64,000 nucleotides of DNA from Metamycoplasma sp051549855 (GTDB lineage Bacteria; Bacillota_I; Bacilli_A; Mycoplasmatales; Metamycoplasmataceae): contig NZ_CP196080.1 of assembly GCF_051549855.1 (NCBI RefSeq), positions 620,001 through 684,000 of the forward strand. Reading direction: 5' to 3'. Below the pieces are notes generated by a model that did not search any database, was not told the origin of the DNA, and saw nothing but the letters and a program-made list of their open reading frames with translations. Shown here piece by piece: positions 1-9,456 of the stretch. The translations under genes were made by a program, and so were the position numbers. How positions within the stretch are numbered: position 1 is the stretch's first letter; each line of letters begins with the position of its first letter.

Positions 1-20
1 AAGCCCAAGCGTTAAATTGT

Positions 21-26
21 TATAAT
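21..26 (+). promoter_or_regulatory. Probable -10 box for the EIIB-like/helicase operon
   Basis: A perfect TATAAT lies 30 bases upstream of the first ATG of the window. Any -35 element would fall at the window edge, so only the -10 is visible. It would drive the EIIB-like gene, the helicase and the two membrane proteins, whose frames all overlap. Confidence 0.45.
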
Positions 27-56
27 TTCTTATATTTAAGCACTTTGGGGTTAAGT

Positions 57-425
57 ATGAATAAAAATAAAATTAAATATTACACATTAATTATTTGCAC
101 GCTAGGTTTAATAAAACTCAAATGAAAGAAATATCGTCAACAAGAAGTTAAAGATCGCTTGTCAACTACTGAAAAAATAGATTTTTCAATTAATGATCTT
201 ATTTTGTTTTTGGGTGGTGAGAAGAATATTTTAAATGTCGAAACATCAAACAAAAAGATTAAGATTGGTTTTAAAGTTCGCCAAGATATAGATATTGAAA
301 AAATAAAAAAATTAGATGGAATTTCAGGTGTTGTAGCAACATCATCCTCTATAAGTTTAGTTACCGGGAATAACGCTGCTTATATTAAAAAATTAATTAT
401 GGAAAGGGTTGAAAATGTCAAATAA
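57..425 (+). CDS. Membrane-anchored PTS EIIB-like protein lacking the catalytic cysteine
   Basis: A 122-residue protein with TGA read as Trp at codon 23. Residues 8-20 are hydrophobic and look like a membrane anchor. Residues 43-115 match the glucose-family PTS EIIB fold: a GG-KNI motif at 53-58, then a strand, then a glycine-containing segment. In EIIB the phosphorylated Cys sits 12 positions into the GGxxNIxxxxxC motif. Here the ungapped alignment puts Ser64 (VETSNKK) there, so the domain cannot carry the usual cysteinyl phosphate. The ATG was chosen because it includes the anchor and follows a TATAAT box; the frame overlaps the helicase by 11 bases. Role unknown; possibly a sensor or structural remnant of a PTS. 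An EIIC-EIIA-like protein that has also lost its active sites lies at 13144-15357. Confidence 0.65.
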
Positions 426-3400
426 ACACAATTACGATTTTTTGCTTACAAACCTTTTAGACATCAACAATAACGACTCTTCACTTTATTGTCAGGTTGA
501 CAATGAAAGATTTTTTGATATCTTCAAAATGAATGGTGAAAAAACTTTCGAAAAGATTTGTTCAAGAGCTGATTTTGAAATTTTATTTAATGAGTTCGGG
601 CACAAAGATTTAATTCGTAAAGTTCAAAATGCACAAACAATTGAAGAAATTACTGACTCGTTCAAAGAATTTAATATTCCCTTACCTGAAAATGCCAATT
701 CATTACTGAATGGTGATTTTGAATTTGCTAAAAAAGAGTTAGTTGTCAATTTAGAAAATCGTTATCAAAAATCAATTACTAAGTGAAAAAAAATCCTTAA
801 AAAAGCACAAGACATCAATATTGAAACAAACATCTGACCTTTGCATGTTGGATTTTTCTTTGTTGGAGTAAGAACTGAGAAAAAAGACATTTTTGCACCC
901 TTGTTCTTCAAAGAAGTAACAATTGAAATTAAAAACTCACAAGTTTATTTAAAGAGTGCTTCGGAAATTAAAATTAACTCAAAACTTGTTGCTTTCTTGC
1001 AACAATTTGGATATTCGTTAGACACAAGTTCGTACGATTTTACTAAGAAAACCATTTATGATGTTTACAACGATTTCAGAAATTCTTGAAATAAAGTTTT
1101 CAAAATTCCTGAAAAATTTAAAGATACTATTCCAAAAATTTCTGTTGATGAATTAGATCGTAACATTGTTTTCCATGAAGGATTGATTCTAGGATTTTTC
1201 AATGTGTCAAGTGGTTACTTATGAAACCAAATGAAGAAAATTATTGAAAACGATGAGCTTGATGAAATCTTGGCAACTAAATTTAACAAAAACGAATATC
1301 GTGAAAAAATCGATGATGTTATTTTTAATAAAAACTTCAAGTTTTACAAAATTCAGAAAACAAACTTTTCACAAGACTGTGCAACCGTTAGTGCTCTATA
1401 CCAAGATACAATAATTTGAGGTCCTCCAGGTACAGGGAAAAGTCAAACCATCACAAACATCATTGCTAATATTCTAGCTCGTGACAGAAGCGCTTTAGTT
1501 GTCAGTCAAAAAAGAGCAGCCCTTGAAGTGTTGAGAACAAGACTTAAAGAATTGTCTATTTTTTGTATTTTCTTGCTAAATGACAAAAATATGAAACTTG
1601 ATCAATTTTATGATCCTTTAAACGACTTTTTAAACAAAATTGAGAACTTTAACTCAAATGCAAGTGAGCCATACATTGAAATTCTTACTCAGGAAGAAAA
1701 AAGATATGTTGACTATGCAAAAGAAATTCGTTCAATTCCAGATTATGAAAAAGTAGTTAATGTATATTCAGGGATGGCTAATGCCGAGATTAACGAACAA
1801 ACCTTAGAGGATCTTAAAAAATTAGACCCTTATCTAAATTACAGCTTCAAATCTGACACCACTGATTACAATGAAATTGTTAAAAAACTATATGAAGTAA
1901 ACAATAATAAGAAGCAAAATAAACTGCTTTCACTGATTAATATGTATCCAAAAAACATTAAGGATGCTGCTATGGTTTTAGCTTCAAATCCTAACTTACT
2001 TAAAATTAATATTAATCGTGTAGTAAAAAACATTCAAAGTGTTGATATTGATGCGTTGAAAAAGATTGATTTCTTCTACAAAATTCAGTTGCGTAACAAA
2101 ACTCTTGAAGTTAACACATCGAAAGTTTTAGCAAAAATGTTAATTGAAAAAATCGTTGCTAAAATGTCTAACTTTACAAAAGAAGAAGAAAAAGAATATC
2201 GTGATTTTGCTTTAAGTGTAAGAAGTGCTAACTTAAAACCTTACAAGTTTTTCCACAAGCACAAAAACATGATCAAAAAGTTATTCCCGGTTATTGTTGC
2301 AACTCCTGATACTGATTTGTCAATGTGAACCAAAAACGAAATCGACTATGCTATTTTGGATGAGTCTAGTCAAATTTTTCTTGAAAAAGGATTGCCAATT
2401 CTTTATCTTGCAAAACGTAAGGTGTTTGCAGGAGATGACAAACAAATGCAACCCACCAAATGATTTAGTGCTTCATACACAGTTGAAGATGATGAAGATT
2501 TAGGAAGTATTGAAAGCTTATTAGATTACGCTATTGCTAGAGGAGTTTTCAAAATTCTTTTAGACAAAAACTATCGTTCAAAAAGAGCTTCTTTGATGAC
2601 CTTTAGTTCGAAAATTTTCTATGATTCAAAATTGGATGTTGTTGATGATTACAAAATTGATAATGATGAACAAACAATTGAAGTTATTCAAACTGATGGA
2701 TTTTGAGACAACTCACTGAACCAAAAAGAAGCAAATATCGCTATTCAAAAAGTAAGGGAAAATCTAGATAAATACAAAAAAATTATTCTGCTTGTTTTCA
2801 ACGTTAAGCAACAAGAGTACATCTTTAACAAAATTTTCTCTGATTTTCCAGAGCTAGAAAGAGCTTTACAAGATGAGCGTTTGAGTTTAAAAAACATTGA
2901 AAATATCCAGGGTGATGAAGCAGACTTAGTAATTATTAGTGTTGTTTATGATGCTAACACAAACCTTTCATCAACTTATGTTGCTCGTCCTGGCGGAAAA
3001 AACGCCTTGAACGTTGCAATATCAAGAGCTAAAGAAAAAATGATTGTTATTAAATCTATTTATGCTGATGACATTAAGTTAAATGAATACTCATCTAAAG
3101 ACTTGATTACCTTGCGTGAATGATTGAGATTTTTAGACTTAAGTGAAGCAAAAAAGAAAAATTACATTGAAATGGATAAAAAAGAAGATTGAACTCAAAC
3201 TTCGGTTATTGATGTTAATTTGGATTTATTAAATGAAGTATATAAAACACTGAATCCACTAGTTCGTGAGTGACCTACATTGCAACTATATTTAGATTAT
3301 TCAATTGGAACAAAAAAAATAGATTTAGCTATTGTTGATAATGACACAAATAGAATAATTCAAGGTTTTGTTATCGACAATTACTCATACGGTGGGAATG

Positions 3401-3831
3401 AAAAGGCTTATTTGAAATTCTATGATCAACTAAAATTCTTAGAATCAAAAAATTATCCAATTGTTTTAATTCATGAGATTGAATGAAAAGTAAACAAAGA
3501 CATTTTTATCACAAAAGCCAGAGAAGCAATCAATAACTACTTTAAAACTCTAAAAGAAAAAGAAAAGAAAATAGACACAACAAAGACTGAAAATAGTGAT
3601 CTAATCGAACAACAAAATGCATATTTTGACACGGATAAGACTGAAGATATTTTAGTTGAAGATCAAAACGAGATTGAAATTCAAAACGAAGAGTTCGCTA
3701 AGATTCAGAGTCAAGAAACAGAAACACACAATATATTTAATGAACAAAGTGAAGAGTCTAATTCAAACAGTAGCGGACAGGAGTTTTCTTTAAATCCGTT
3801 TGATGATGAAGAAGGTGGGTTAAATGTTTAA
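415..3831 (+). CDS. Large SF1 helicase with DUF4011-like N-terminus and nuclease-like C-terminus
   Basis: An 1138-residue protein with many TGA-Trp codons. The N-terminal about 300 residues resemble DUF4011-type helicase leaders (LLDINNNDSSL, then a GFFFVGV and APLFFKEV region). Walker A GPPGTGKSQT is near residue 337. About 300 residues of charged helical sequence are inserted before motif II (ILDESSQ, DE at 649-650). GDDKQMQP follows near 673, and IQGDEADLV then AISRAKEK near 868, which is the SF1 AAA_11/AAA_12 helicase set. Residues about 943-1040 resemble a Vsr/DUF559-like restriction-endonuclease fold (IDLAI, then a DQLKFLESKNYPIVLIHE stretch), but the expected acidic ExD/K residues are not clear. 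The last 100 residues are acidic and low in complexity. Such helicase-nuclease fusions occur in anti-phage systems, but mycoplasmas also carry them widely, so a defence role is only an inference. The ATG at 415 overlaps the EIIB-like gene; the stop overlaps the next start. Confidence 0.75.
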
Positions 3832-4621
3832 AAGAAACAATGAGCCTGAATTAGGTTTTGAAAAGAAAGAAAGTTTTTTCAAAAGATATCGCAAATTTAT
3901 TCTTTGAGGAACTTTGGGAATTTGCATTATTGCAGTTGGTACATCAGCAATAGTTTTAAGAGCAAACGGCAATGAATGGAGACTTTATTCATACAAAAAT
4001 AAAATTTATGATGAAAAAGAAATCAAAACTTTTTATGTAGATATCACACCTAAAGAAAATGTAGGTCAGATTTCAGCAAAAGATTTTGTTGCACAATTCA
4101 GTAAAACAAAAAAATTCGACAATAAAACGTTAAATGAATATTTTGATGTAAAACTTGCCGACCCAAAAATGGACTATGACATATTTAATTTAAGAATTAA
4201 TGATTCAACAAATTCAGTGATTTTCACGGTCGGGGCAAATAATAAATTTTTTGATATTGAGCTAAAAGGCTTTGAACAAAGTGAACCAACTTTTATTAGT
4301 GATGAAAAGGCAAATTCATTCAAATTTAGTGCTGTATTTGATTTAAAAAATGAAACCTTGCAAGATGTCGTCGAGAGAATTAATGGAATTCAAAACATGG
4401 AAGAAAAAGCTAATGCTTTTGTTAGCTCATTTAAAACATCGTTCTCGCGAAGTGTGTCTTTCTACATTAATGGCGACATAAAGATTGAAGCAAATAACAA
4501 AATTGTTGTACCTTTAGTTTTTTGAACCATCGAATATTCAAGAAACATTGGGGCTTATATTCAAATAAATTCAAATACCATCTCCAAAGAATTAAGTTGA
4601 ACGAATGAGCAAAAAAGCTAA
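3824..4621 (+). CDS. Hypothetical single-pass membrane protein
   Basis: A 265-residue protein of no recognised family. A basic N-terminus is followed by one hydrophobic helix at about residues 29-46 (GTLGICIIAVGTSAIV). The rest is polar, mixed alpha/beta and presumably extracellular. The ATG overlaps the last bases of the helicase and the stop overlaps the next start by 17 bases, so it is translationally coupled in one operon. Three TGA codons encode Trp. There is no lipobox cysteine, so it is an uncleaved signal-anchor protein rather than a lipoprotein. Confidence 0.7.
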
Positions 4622-4988
4622 AAAATTTAATTGAAAATTCTTCTGAGTTTTATTTGCTGTAGGAGCATTGATAGTTGTTGTTCCAATAATAACCACTGTT
4701 TCAATTATTTCTATTTCTTCTAAAAATAAAAAAGAAAAACAAACTAAAATAGAAAAACTGCTCTTACAAGCTCAGGAGATCCAGGAAAAATATCTTGCAA
4801 AACTTAACACAACAAACAATTTCCCTGTAGAGTTTTTGTCAAAATTACAATTAAGTATTGAAAGAGCTGAGAAAGGACTAAAAGACTCCAATTTGAGTGA
4901 GCAAGAATTCAAAAGCCTTGTTTTAGATTTGGAAAACTCAATTCGCAATGCTAGTGCTGTTTTAAACTTGCAAAATTTTAATAAATAG
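4605..4988 (+). CDS. Small hypothetical membrane-anchored protein
   Basis: A 127-residue protein: a basic start (MSKKAKKFNWKFFW), one transmembrane helix at about residues 14-36, then a charged, coiled-coil-prone tail to the end. It is the last gene of the helicase operon and overlaps its neighbour by 17 bases. No family was recognised. The association of two membrane proteins with the helicase may be incidental. Confidence 0.65.
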
Positions 4989-5007
4989 ATTTACTTATCA
5001 AACAAAA

Positions 5008-5029
5008 AACACCCTGGTTTTCGGGTGTT
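5008..5029 (-). terminator. Terminator for the AbiE operon (minus strand)
   Basis: AACACCC pairs with GGGTGTT around an 8-base loop. On the minus strand the hairpin is followed by a run of Ts (As at about 5003-5008 on the plus strand). It serves the toxin gene that ends at 5083, lying just beyond the plus-strand terminator. Confidence 0.7.
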
Positions 5030-5046
5030 ACATAAATTGCACCTCT

Positions 5047-5073
5047 ACACTCCAGAAATACTGGGGTGTTTTT
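5047..5073 (+). terminator. Terminator for the helicase operon
   Basis: ACACTCCAG and CTGGGGTGT form a 9-bp stem (one T-G pair) with a 5-base loop, followed by TTTTT. It ends the operon whose last stop is at 4988. Confidence 0.75.
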
Positions 5074-5082
5074 AATTCTTGC

Positions 5083-5928
5083 TTATTGTTTACATGTGGT
5101 TTTTTGCAGCAGGGTTTTAATTTCCTCAATTATTTGTTTAAACTCTAAATTCTTAGTAAAGCTATATAAGTCCTTATACAAATTTCACTTAGAGTGAATG
5201 TCATCATTGGTTTCAATCTCTTCTAAAATAATTTGTCATGAATCAAGCAAGTTAGCTTTTTGCCTTTTTATACAAACATCTTTGAGAGTTAAAAATAACT
5301 TTTTCAAATCTATTTCCTCTTCTTTTAATTTTCACAAAATATGCAGATCGTAAAAATCTTTCATTCTTGTATTAAAAATTCCATGATATAAAAGTGTTTG
5401 GAGTTTTTCGGCCAAAATCATTTCTACTGTGTATGAATTAATAGTAATTGCTTTGTTTTCTATTATGCTTTTATATTCAAAATCTATCGCTCTTTCAAGT
5501 AAAACATCATTAATTACTATATCAAAGACTATTTTATTAGTTATTTTTCCTAAGGTGAATTTTAATTTAACTTCGTATCCAAGAAAAATGTTATGAAATT
5601 TGGTTTTCTTTATTTCTTCCAACTCAATTTTTACACTATCATTTAAGCTAATTTTCAGTATCTCTAATAGCATTACTTCCAATTCTTTAAGTCCTAGTTT
5701 TTTTCCAATAACTGATGCATCCAAGTCTTTCATTGTTCTTCTATCTATACCAGTTATTGAAGATATTATTAACCCACCTTTAATAACAAATTTCTTTTTA
5801 TGAGAACTTTTAGCTAATCTTTCAAGGAACCTTTCTATGAAAAAAATATAAAATAACTCGTCGTTTCTAAGGTTGAACTTTTTTGCAAGATTTTTTAGCC
5901 TATCTTTAACAGAACTTTCGTTATACAT
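5083..5928 (-). CDS. AbiEii/AbiGii-family nucleotidyltransferase toxin
   Basis: A 281-residue protein with TGA-Trp codons in its C-terminal third. The nucleotidyltransferase signature is present: K50-GG-L at the start of the fold, followed by IDRRTMKDLDAS with the paired acidic residues D68 and D70. Farther on, LAEKLQTLL and RMKDFYDLHIL match the conserved AbiEii helices (E-K and R-KD-YDL). Family members are toxins of type IV toxin-antitoxin and abortive-infection pairs; related toxins modify tRNA 3' ends. The start overlaps the antitoxin stop by 3 bases, as usual for the pair. The toxin looks intact although its antitoxin gene is frameshifted. Confidence 0.85.
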
Positions 5929-6506
5929 TTAAAAATGTTAATACTCTCTTTACTTTGTTTAAAATATTCATTTTCTCTGCATATGTCAGAAGTTTGGTTA
6001 AATTTTTATTTTTGTTCTGAAAATACTTTGAAATAGCACGAGCAAAAATCTCAGGATCAATATTTTTTTGTCATTTAATTACATCGCAAATAGTTCTTTC
6101 AACATCATAACAAGGAACCGCATCACCAAAAATGGTTTTTTTTGTTGACATACCTAATTCAAAAATCTCTTTTTTTACATAATGAACGTCAACATTTCCG
6201 TGCTTTTTGATTATATGTTTTGCATTATAGCCTTGCATGACTGTAATGTCATATCTTAAAGGTTCTCTTAGTGATAAATCATGAAAACTAAGCGCGGTAG
6301 CGTGAGAAAAAATAATGTTATTGTTCAATGAAATTTCTTTATAAACACTAAAAGGTAAATCTTTTTCTTTGTAAATACCTTTTTTAATTCTTTCTACAAT
6401 ACTTTTTTTCTAAATATCTAATTTTTCGTTGGCTTATATTCAAGCTTTTTAAATCATTAGAATTAACGAAGTTATTCTCGTTTAAAAAATTAAATAGTTT
6501 TTCCAT
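5921..6506 (-). pseudogene. AbiEi-family antitoxin gene, frameshifted in an A7 tract
   Basis: Read from the ATG at 6506, the first frame encodes MEKLFNFLNENNF through an N-terminal helix-turn-helix-like stretch and stops near 6390. The remainder (IVERIKKGIYKEKD, then IIFSHATALSFHDL, TVMQGYNAKHI and VERTICDVIKW) continues in the +1 frame to 5921. The crossover lies at or next to seven As (plus-strand Ts at 6403-6409). One more A would restore a single reading frame of about 195 codons, the usual AbiEi length. The internal ATG at 6328 could still yield the C-terminal domain that counters the toxin. This could be a slippage-controlled gene, a real lesion or a base-calling error. Confidence 0.7.
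6403..6409 (-). repeat. A7 homopolymer at the AbiEi frame break
   Basis: Seven Ts on the plus strand (seven As in the mRNA) lie exactly where the antitoxin reading frame shifts. Eight would put the two halves in frame. Confidence 0.7.
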
Positions 6507-6515
6507 ATGTTATCC

Positions 6516-6968
6516 CTAATAAATTCATAGTCTGGTTAATTCACTGAGTGTACTTTCGATTTTTAAAAATTTCGCTGTTTTATGCAAAAGATTGGAATCG
6601 AATTTTGTACTCATAAAGTAGTCTTCAATTATTGAAGTAAAAAAAGTACTTCCATTTTTAAATTTTGCTTTAACTAAATCACAAAATGTTCTCTCTCAGT
6701 TATAAAACTTAATTTTCACATTATCAGAAATCTCTTTTTCGATGATTCCAAAATCGAAAATTTCTTTTTTTACATAATGAACTTTGACATTTTTATATTT
6801 TTTTGTAATGTGAATAACATTGTAACCTTGCGGAACAGTAATTTCAAATACACGAACTGGATCTTCATTTTTAAGGAGATTGACGGCTGATGAGTGTGAG
6901 AAAATGATGTTATTACTTTTTGAGGCAGTCTTATAAAAATCTAATTTTTTTGTCAGTCTTGTTTTCAT
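6516..6968 (-). CDS. Second AbiEi-like antitoxin, lacking the N-terminal DNA-binding part
   Basis: A 150-residue paralogue of the adjacent antitoxin: NNIIFSHSSAVNLL, FEITVPQGYNVIHI, VHYVKKEIFDFG and ERTFCDLV align segment by segment with it. The canonical D-VERTICD motif is split here by a TGA-Trp. About 45 residues that would hold the winged-helix domain are missing, and an in-frame stop lies about 18 codons upstream of the chosen ATG. It ends 9 bases before the start of the frameshifted antitoxin, so the two antitoxin genes and the toxin form one transcript. It may be a degenerate duplicate, or a functional neutraliser without autorepressor activity. Confidence 0.7.
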
Positions 6969-6983
6969 AATTTTGTCACTTTC

Positions 6984-7011
6984 ACTCTTTAAAAAACAAA
7001 AGTTAAAGAGT
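6984..7011. promoter_or_regulatory. 9-bp perfect inverted repeat upstream of the AbiE operon
   Basis: ACTCTTTAA at 6984-6992 mirrors TTAAAGAGT at 7003-7011, with a 10-base spacer. It lies 16 bases upstream of the first antitoxin ATG. AbiEi antitoxins are known to repress their own promoter by binding inverted repeats, so an operator is plausible. The plus-strand side is followed by TTTTTT, but no plus-strand gene precedes it. Confidence 0.45.
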
Positions 7012-7020
7012 TTTTTAGAT

Positions 7021-7451
7021 ATTTAAATTTTAAATTAATAAATTTATTTTTATTGTTTTTTGCGTAACAAACTGTCTCTTATATGTAAAAATCAACCCAA
7101 TTTGTAAGAATTATTAAGCATATAATGATTTTTGTACTAAACAATTTTCGTGTATAAGTAAAAATAAGATAGCTGATAAATGTGTTTTAAAAAGACTGAA
7201 TTTTGAATTGTAAAATTGTTTTTAAATATGTTTATTTTAAAGTTTAACTTTTGGTAAATATTAATGTTTATGTGTTTTTATTTCATTTCTAAATTTCACC
7301 CATTATAAGTGTTATGGGTAAAATTTTAAGGTTATTTTCTTTTACTTAAAACTCAAAAAAATGCCAATAATTCAGTCTTTTTACTTGTTTTTTTTACTTA
7401 AAAAGTCTTTTAATTTTTTTGTTTTTTTCGTCCTTTAAAATTTCAAAAAAC
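7021..7451. other. AT-rich intergenic region between divergent loci
   Basis: About 430 bases between the AbiE operon (minus) and the broken gene at 7520 (plus). No reading frame of family type, tRNA or hairpin terminator was seen. It must hold the AbiE promoter on the minus strand. A 6-bp inverted repeat (ACCCAT and ATGGGT, near 7298-7319) is the only structured element noticed. Confidence 0.5.
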
Positions 7452-7483
7452 TTGTAATTTTACCTTCTGAAATTAAATATAAT
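7452..7483 (+). promoter_or_regulatory. Possible promoter of the broken gene at 7520
   Basis: TATAAT at 7478-7483 lies 36 bases before the ATG. The nearest -35-like hexamer is TTGTAA at 7452-7457, a hexamer also seen in two promoters elsewhere in the window, but the 20-base spacing is long. A GAAGGAAG ribosome-binding site precedes the ATG. Confidence 0.4.
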
Positions 7484-7519
7484 ATTGATGCAAAATTATT
7501 ACACAAGAAGGAAGAATAT

Positions 7520-8846
7520 ATGAAAAAGCTCGATATTTTAAATGCGGTAGCAACCCCATTACAAATTAATCCACTTATACAAGATCCTATATCTGCACAG
7601 TAACAATTACTAATAATGCTATCAATAACAAAGAAGATATCAATTTAGTTAAACAAGATGATAAAATTACAAGATTTATTGAAAAAATTAAAAGTGACAG
7701 CTATATAACTGATGTACTAAATGAACAAAGAAGCAACAAAAAAATAACAAATAAAAGTTTGTCAAAAATTGTTTCACATGTAAAAAGCATACTTTCTAAT
7801 GAAGGTATAGAAATTCAAACTATTTCGGCTTCGGAAGAAAAAAATATGCTTAGCAAAGTAAAAAAAAATCAATAGATTCCATGCTCTCTAATATAAACAA
7901 TGCTTCTACTTGAAAACCATCGAAAGATTTGCAAGTAAAAGATTCCGTAATTATAGATAAAGAAAAAGGGTATTCAATAAATTTCGATAGCAGTGATATA
8001 GGTCAAAATTCTAAAGACATACATTTAAAGCTTATTGAAATAAACACAAAATTAAAATATTTGGTTTCTCAAAAAGATGCTTTGAGCAATTTGAATCAAG
8101 GTTTAATTAAAGCCTCAATCGCTATTAAAACAGCCGCAGCTGTTGCTGCCGGAATCTCCGTCGCATCCTTTGTTGGTTCTTTTTTATTTCCCCCGCTAGC
8201 AGCTGTTGCTACTACTGCAGGATGGTTTGCAGGGATTTGCGGTGCAATTTCTCTTGGTATCGACATTGCCGTGAGCAAGAGAATGAACAATATTAATAAC
8301 ATTATCAAATTGGCTGAAGAACAAAGTTCGTCGCTTAAAAATGGAGCGGCATCCTTAATATTTGGAAATGTTTTGAACAAATCTATTTTTGAAAAAATTA
8401 GCAACTTAGCTTCTTTATCTAACATTGAAATTGCGCAAATAGGAACAAAAATAGGATCACTAGCACTTTCTACCATTTCTTTTGGACTTGATATTAAAGA
8501 TGTTGTAAGTGAATTTCAAAAATTCTATGAAATAAATAGTTTAGTAAGTGAAATTAGAAATGAAATACAAAACTTGAATAAAATAAGTAAGAATTATCTA
8601 GACAAAGTTAGATGGGTTGTTATAGATGAAACCAAACAGTACGGTAATTATTCAGAAGAAGGTTATGGTGGTAAGAATTTAGTTATTAAAAACATAAAAA
8701 CTGGAGAGATTTTCAATGTAAATGATTTAATAAATAAATCACAGTTCGAACTTAGATTGATGGGTCTACAAAAAGTTAATGATAGTATCAAAGGTTGATA
8801 TGTGAGAACAATAAAGAATAATACCAAAATTGATAATCTTGGTTAA
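7520..8846 (+). pseudogene. Broken or phase-variable gene for a putative secreted/membrane protein
   Basis: A good ribosome-binding site precedes the ATG. The first frame stops after 27 codons (TAA near 7601). Coding sense resumes at once in a second frame (VTITNNAINNKEDI) and runs to a stop at 7873-7875. A third frame takes over at nine As (7860-7868) and runs from KKKSIDSML to 8846. The assembled protein would be about 440 residues: a signal-like N-terminus, a charged middle, a long Ala/Gly-rich hydrophobic segment (encoded about 8116-8275) that could span or insert into a membrane, then a coiled region and a polar tail. No family was recognised. The hydrophobic centre recalls membrane-active proteins, but that is only a resemblance. 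Confidence 0.6.
7860..7868 (+). repeat. A9 homopolymer at a frame break
   Basis: Nine As separate the second and third frames of the broken gene. Ten or seven As would join them, which is the behaviour expected of a slippage-prone switch. Confidence 0.65.
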
Positions 8847-8860
8847 TTAACAACTTAAAT

Positions 8861-8898
8861 AAAGCGGGCAGAACCAATAATTCCTATCTCGCTTTTTT
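8861..8898 (+). terminator. Terminator of the broken gene
   Basis: AAAGCG (8861-8866) pairs with CGCTTT (8890-8895) across a 23-base loop and is followed by a T run. It lies 15 bases after the stop at 8846. Confidence 0.6.
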
Positions 8899-9317
8899 TA
8901 TATGTTAATGTCTATTAGGGCAATTGCCTTTATGCATTTTGCAATTTTACTTTGTAAGAAGCACAAAATAAATATTAAATCAGGTTTTTTGTATCAATAA
9001 ATTTTGTTGTAATTCCGTTTTTTTTTTTTTTTTGTTGTTTTTGTTAGCTTGTTACGCGTGTTTTTATTTTATTTTGTAAACATAAAAAATCACTGAAACT
9101 TAGTTATTTGAATATGCTTGTATTTTTTGGTTACAACATTTTTGTTTTATGTTTTCTTTCATTATTACTTTATTATTATTAATTATTCACAAATGAGTAT
9201 TTACATTTTTTAAATATATCTACAACTGAGACTTAACCAAGGCTACATGATAGAGTTATATTTTATTGCAACATTTTGATATTAATCACTTTTCGAGTAT
9301 TTCAATACTTTTAAATC
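8899..9317. other. Intergenic AT-rich region containing a T16 tract
   Basis: About 420 bases without a convincing gene or RNA. Contents noticed: the 10-bp palindrome GGCAATTGCC at 8919-8928 and sixteen consecutive Ts at 9018-9033. The region precedes the homopolymer-flanked membrane-protein gene. Confidence 0.5.
9018..9033. repeat. T16 homopolymer tract
   Basis: Sixteen uninterrupted Ts in non-coding sequence, about 440 bases upstream of the membrane-protein start. It is not attached to an obvious hairpin, so it is not explained as a terminator tail. Confidence 0.8.
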
Positions 9318-9358
9318 GACATTTATTAAATGATATACATTAGTGATTAATAAATGTC
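9318..9358. repeat. 12-bp perfect inverted repeat upstream of the membrane-protein gene
   Basis: GACATTTATTAA (9318-9329) and TTAATAAATGTC (9347-9358) are exact reverse complements separated by 17 bases. The right arm ends 23 bases before the T18 tract. There is no T run immediately after it, so an operator for a dimeric regulator fits better than a terminator. Confidence 0.6.
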
Positions 9359-9381
9359 TCTTTAACATTCTAGATGTTAAG

Positions 9382-9399
9382 TTTTTTTTTTTTTTTTTT
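9382..9399 (+). repeat. T18 tract in the promoter or 5' coding region of the membrane-protein gene
   Basis: Eighteen Ts, followed 5 bases later by TCTAAT (9405-9410, five of six to the -10 consensus). The tract would therefore occupy the spacer and -35 zone of a promoter, where length changes are known to switch mycoplasma surface genes. Alternatively it is coding: from a GTG at 9343 it would read as six Phe codons in frame. Confidence 0.7.
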
Positions 9400-9456
9400 G
9401 TTACTCTAATATTTCAAATGTATAGTTTATACCCAATCACACAAGAAAGAGATTAT

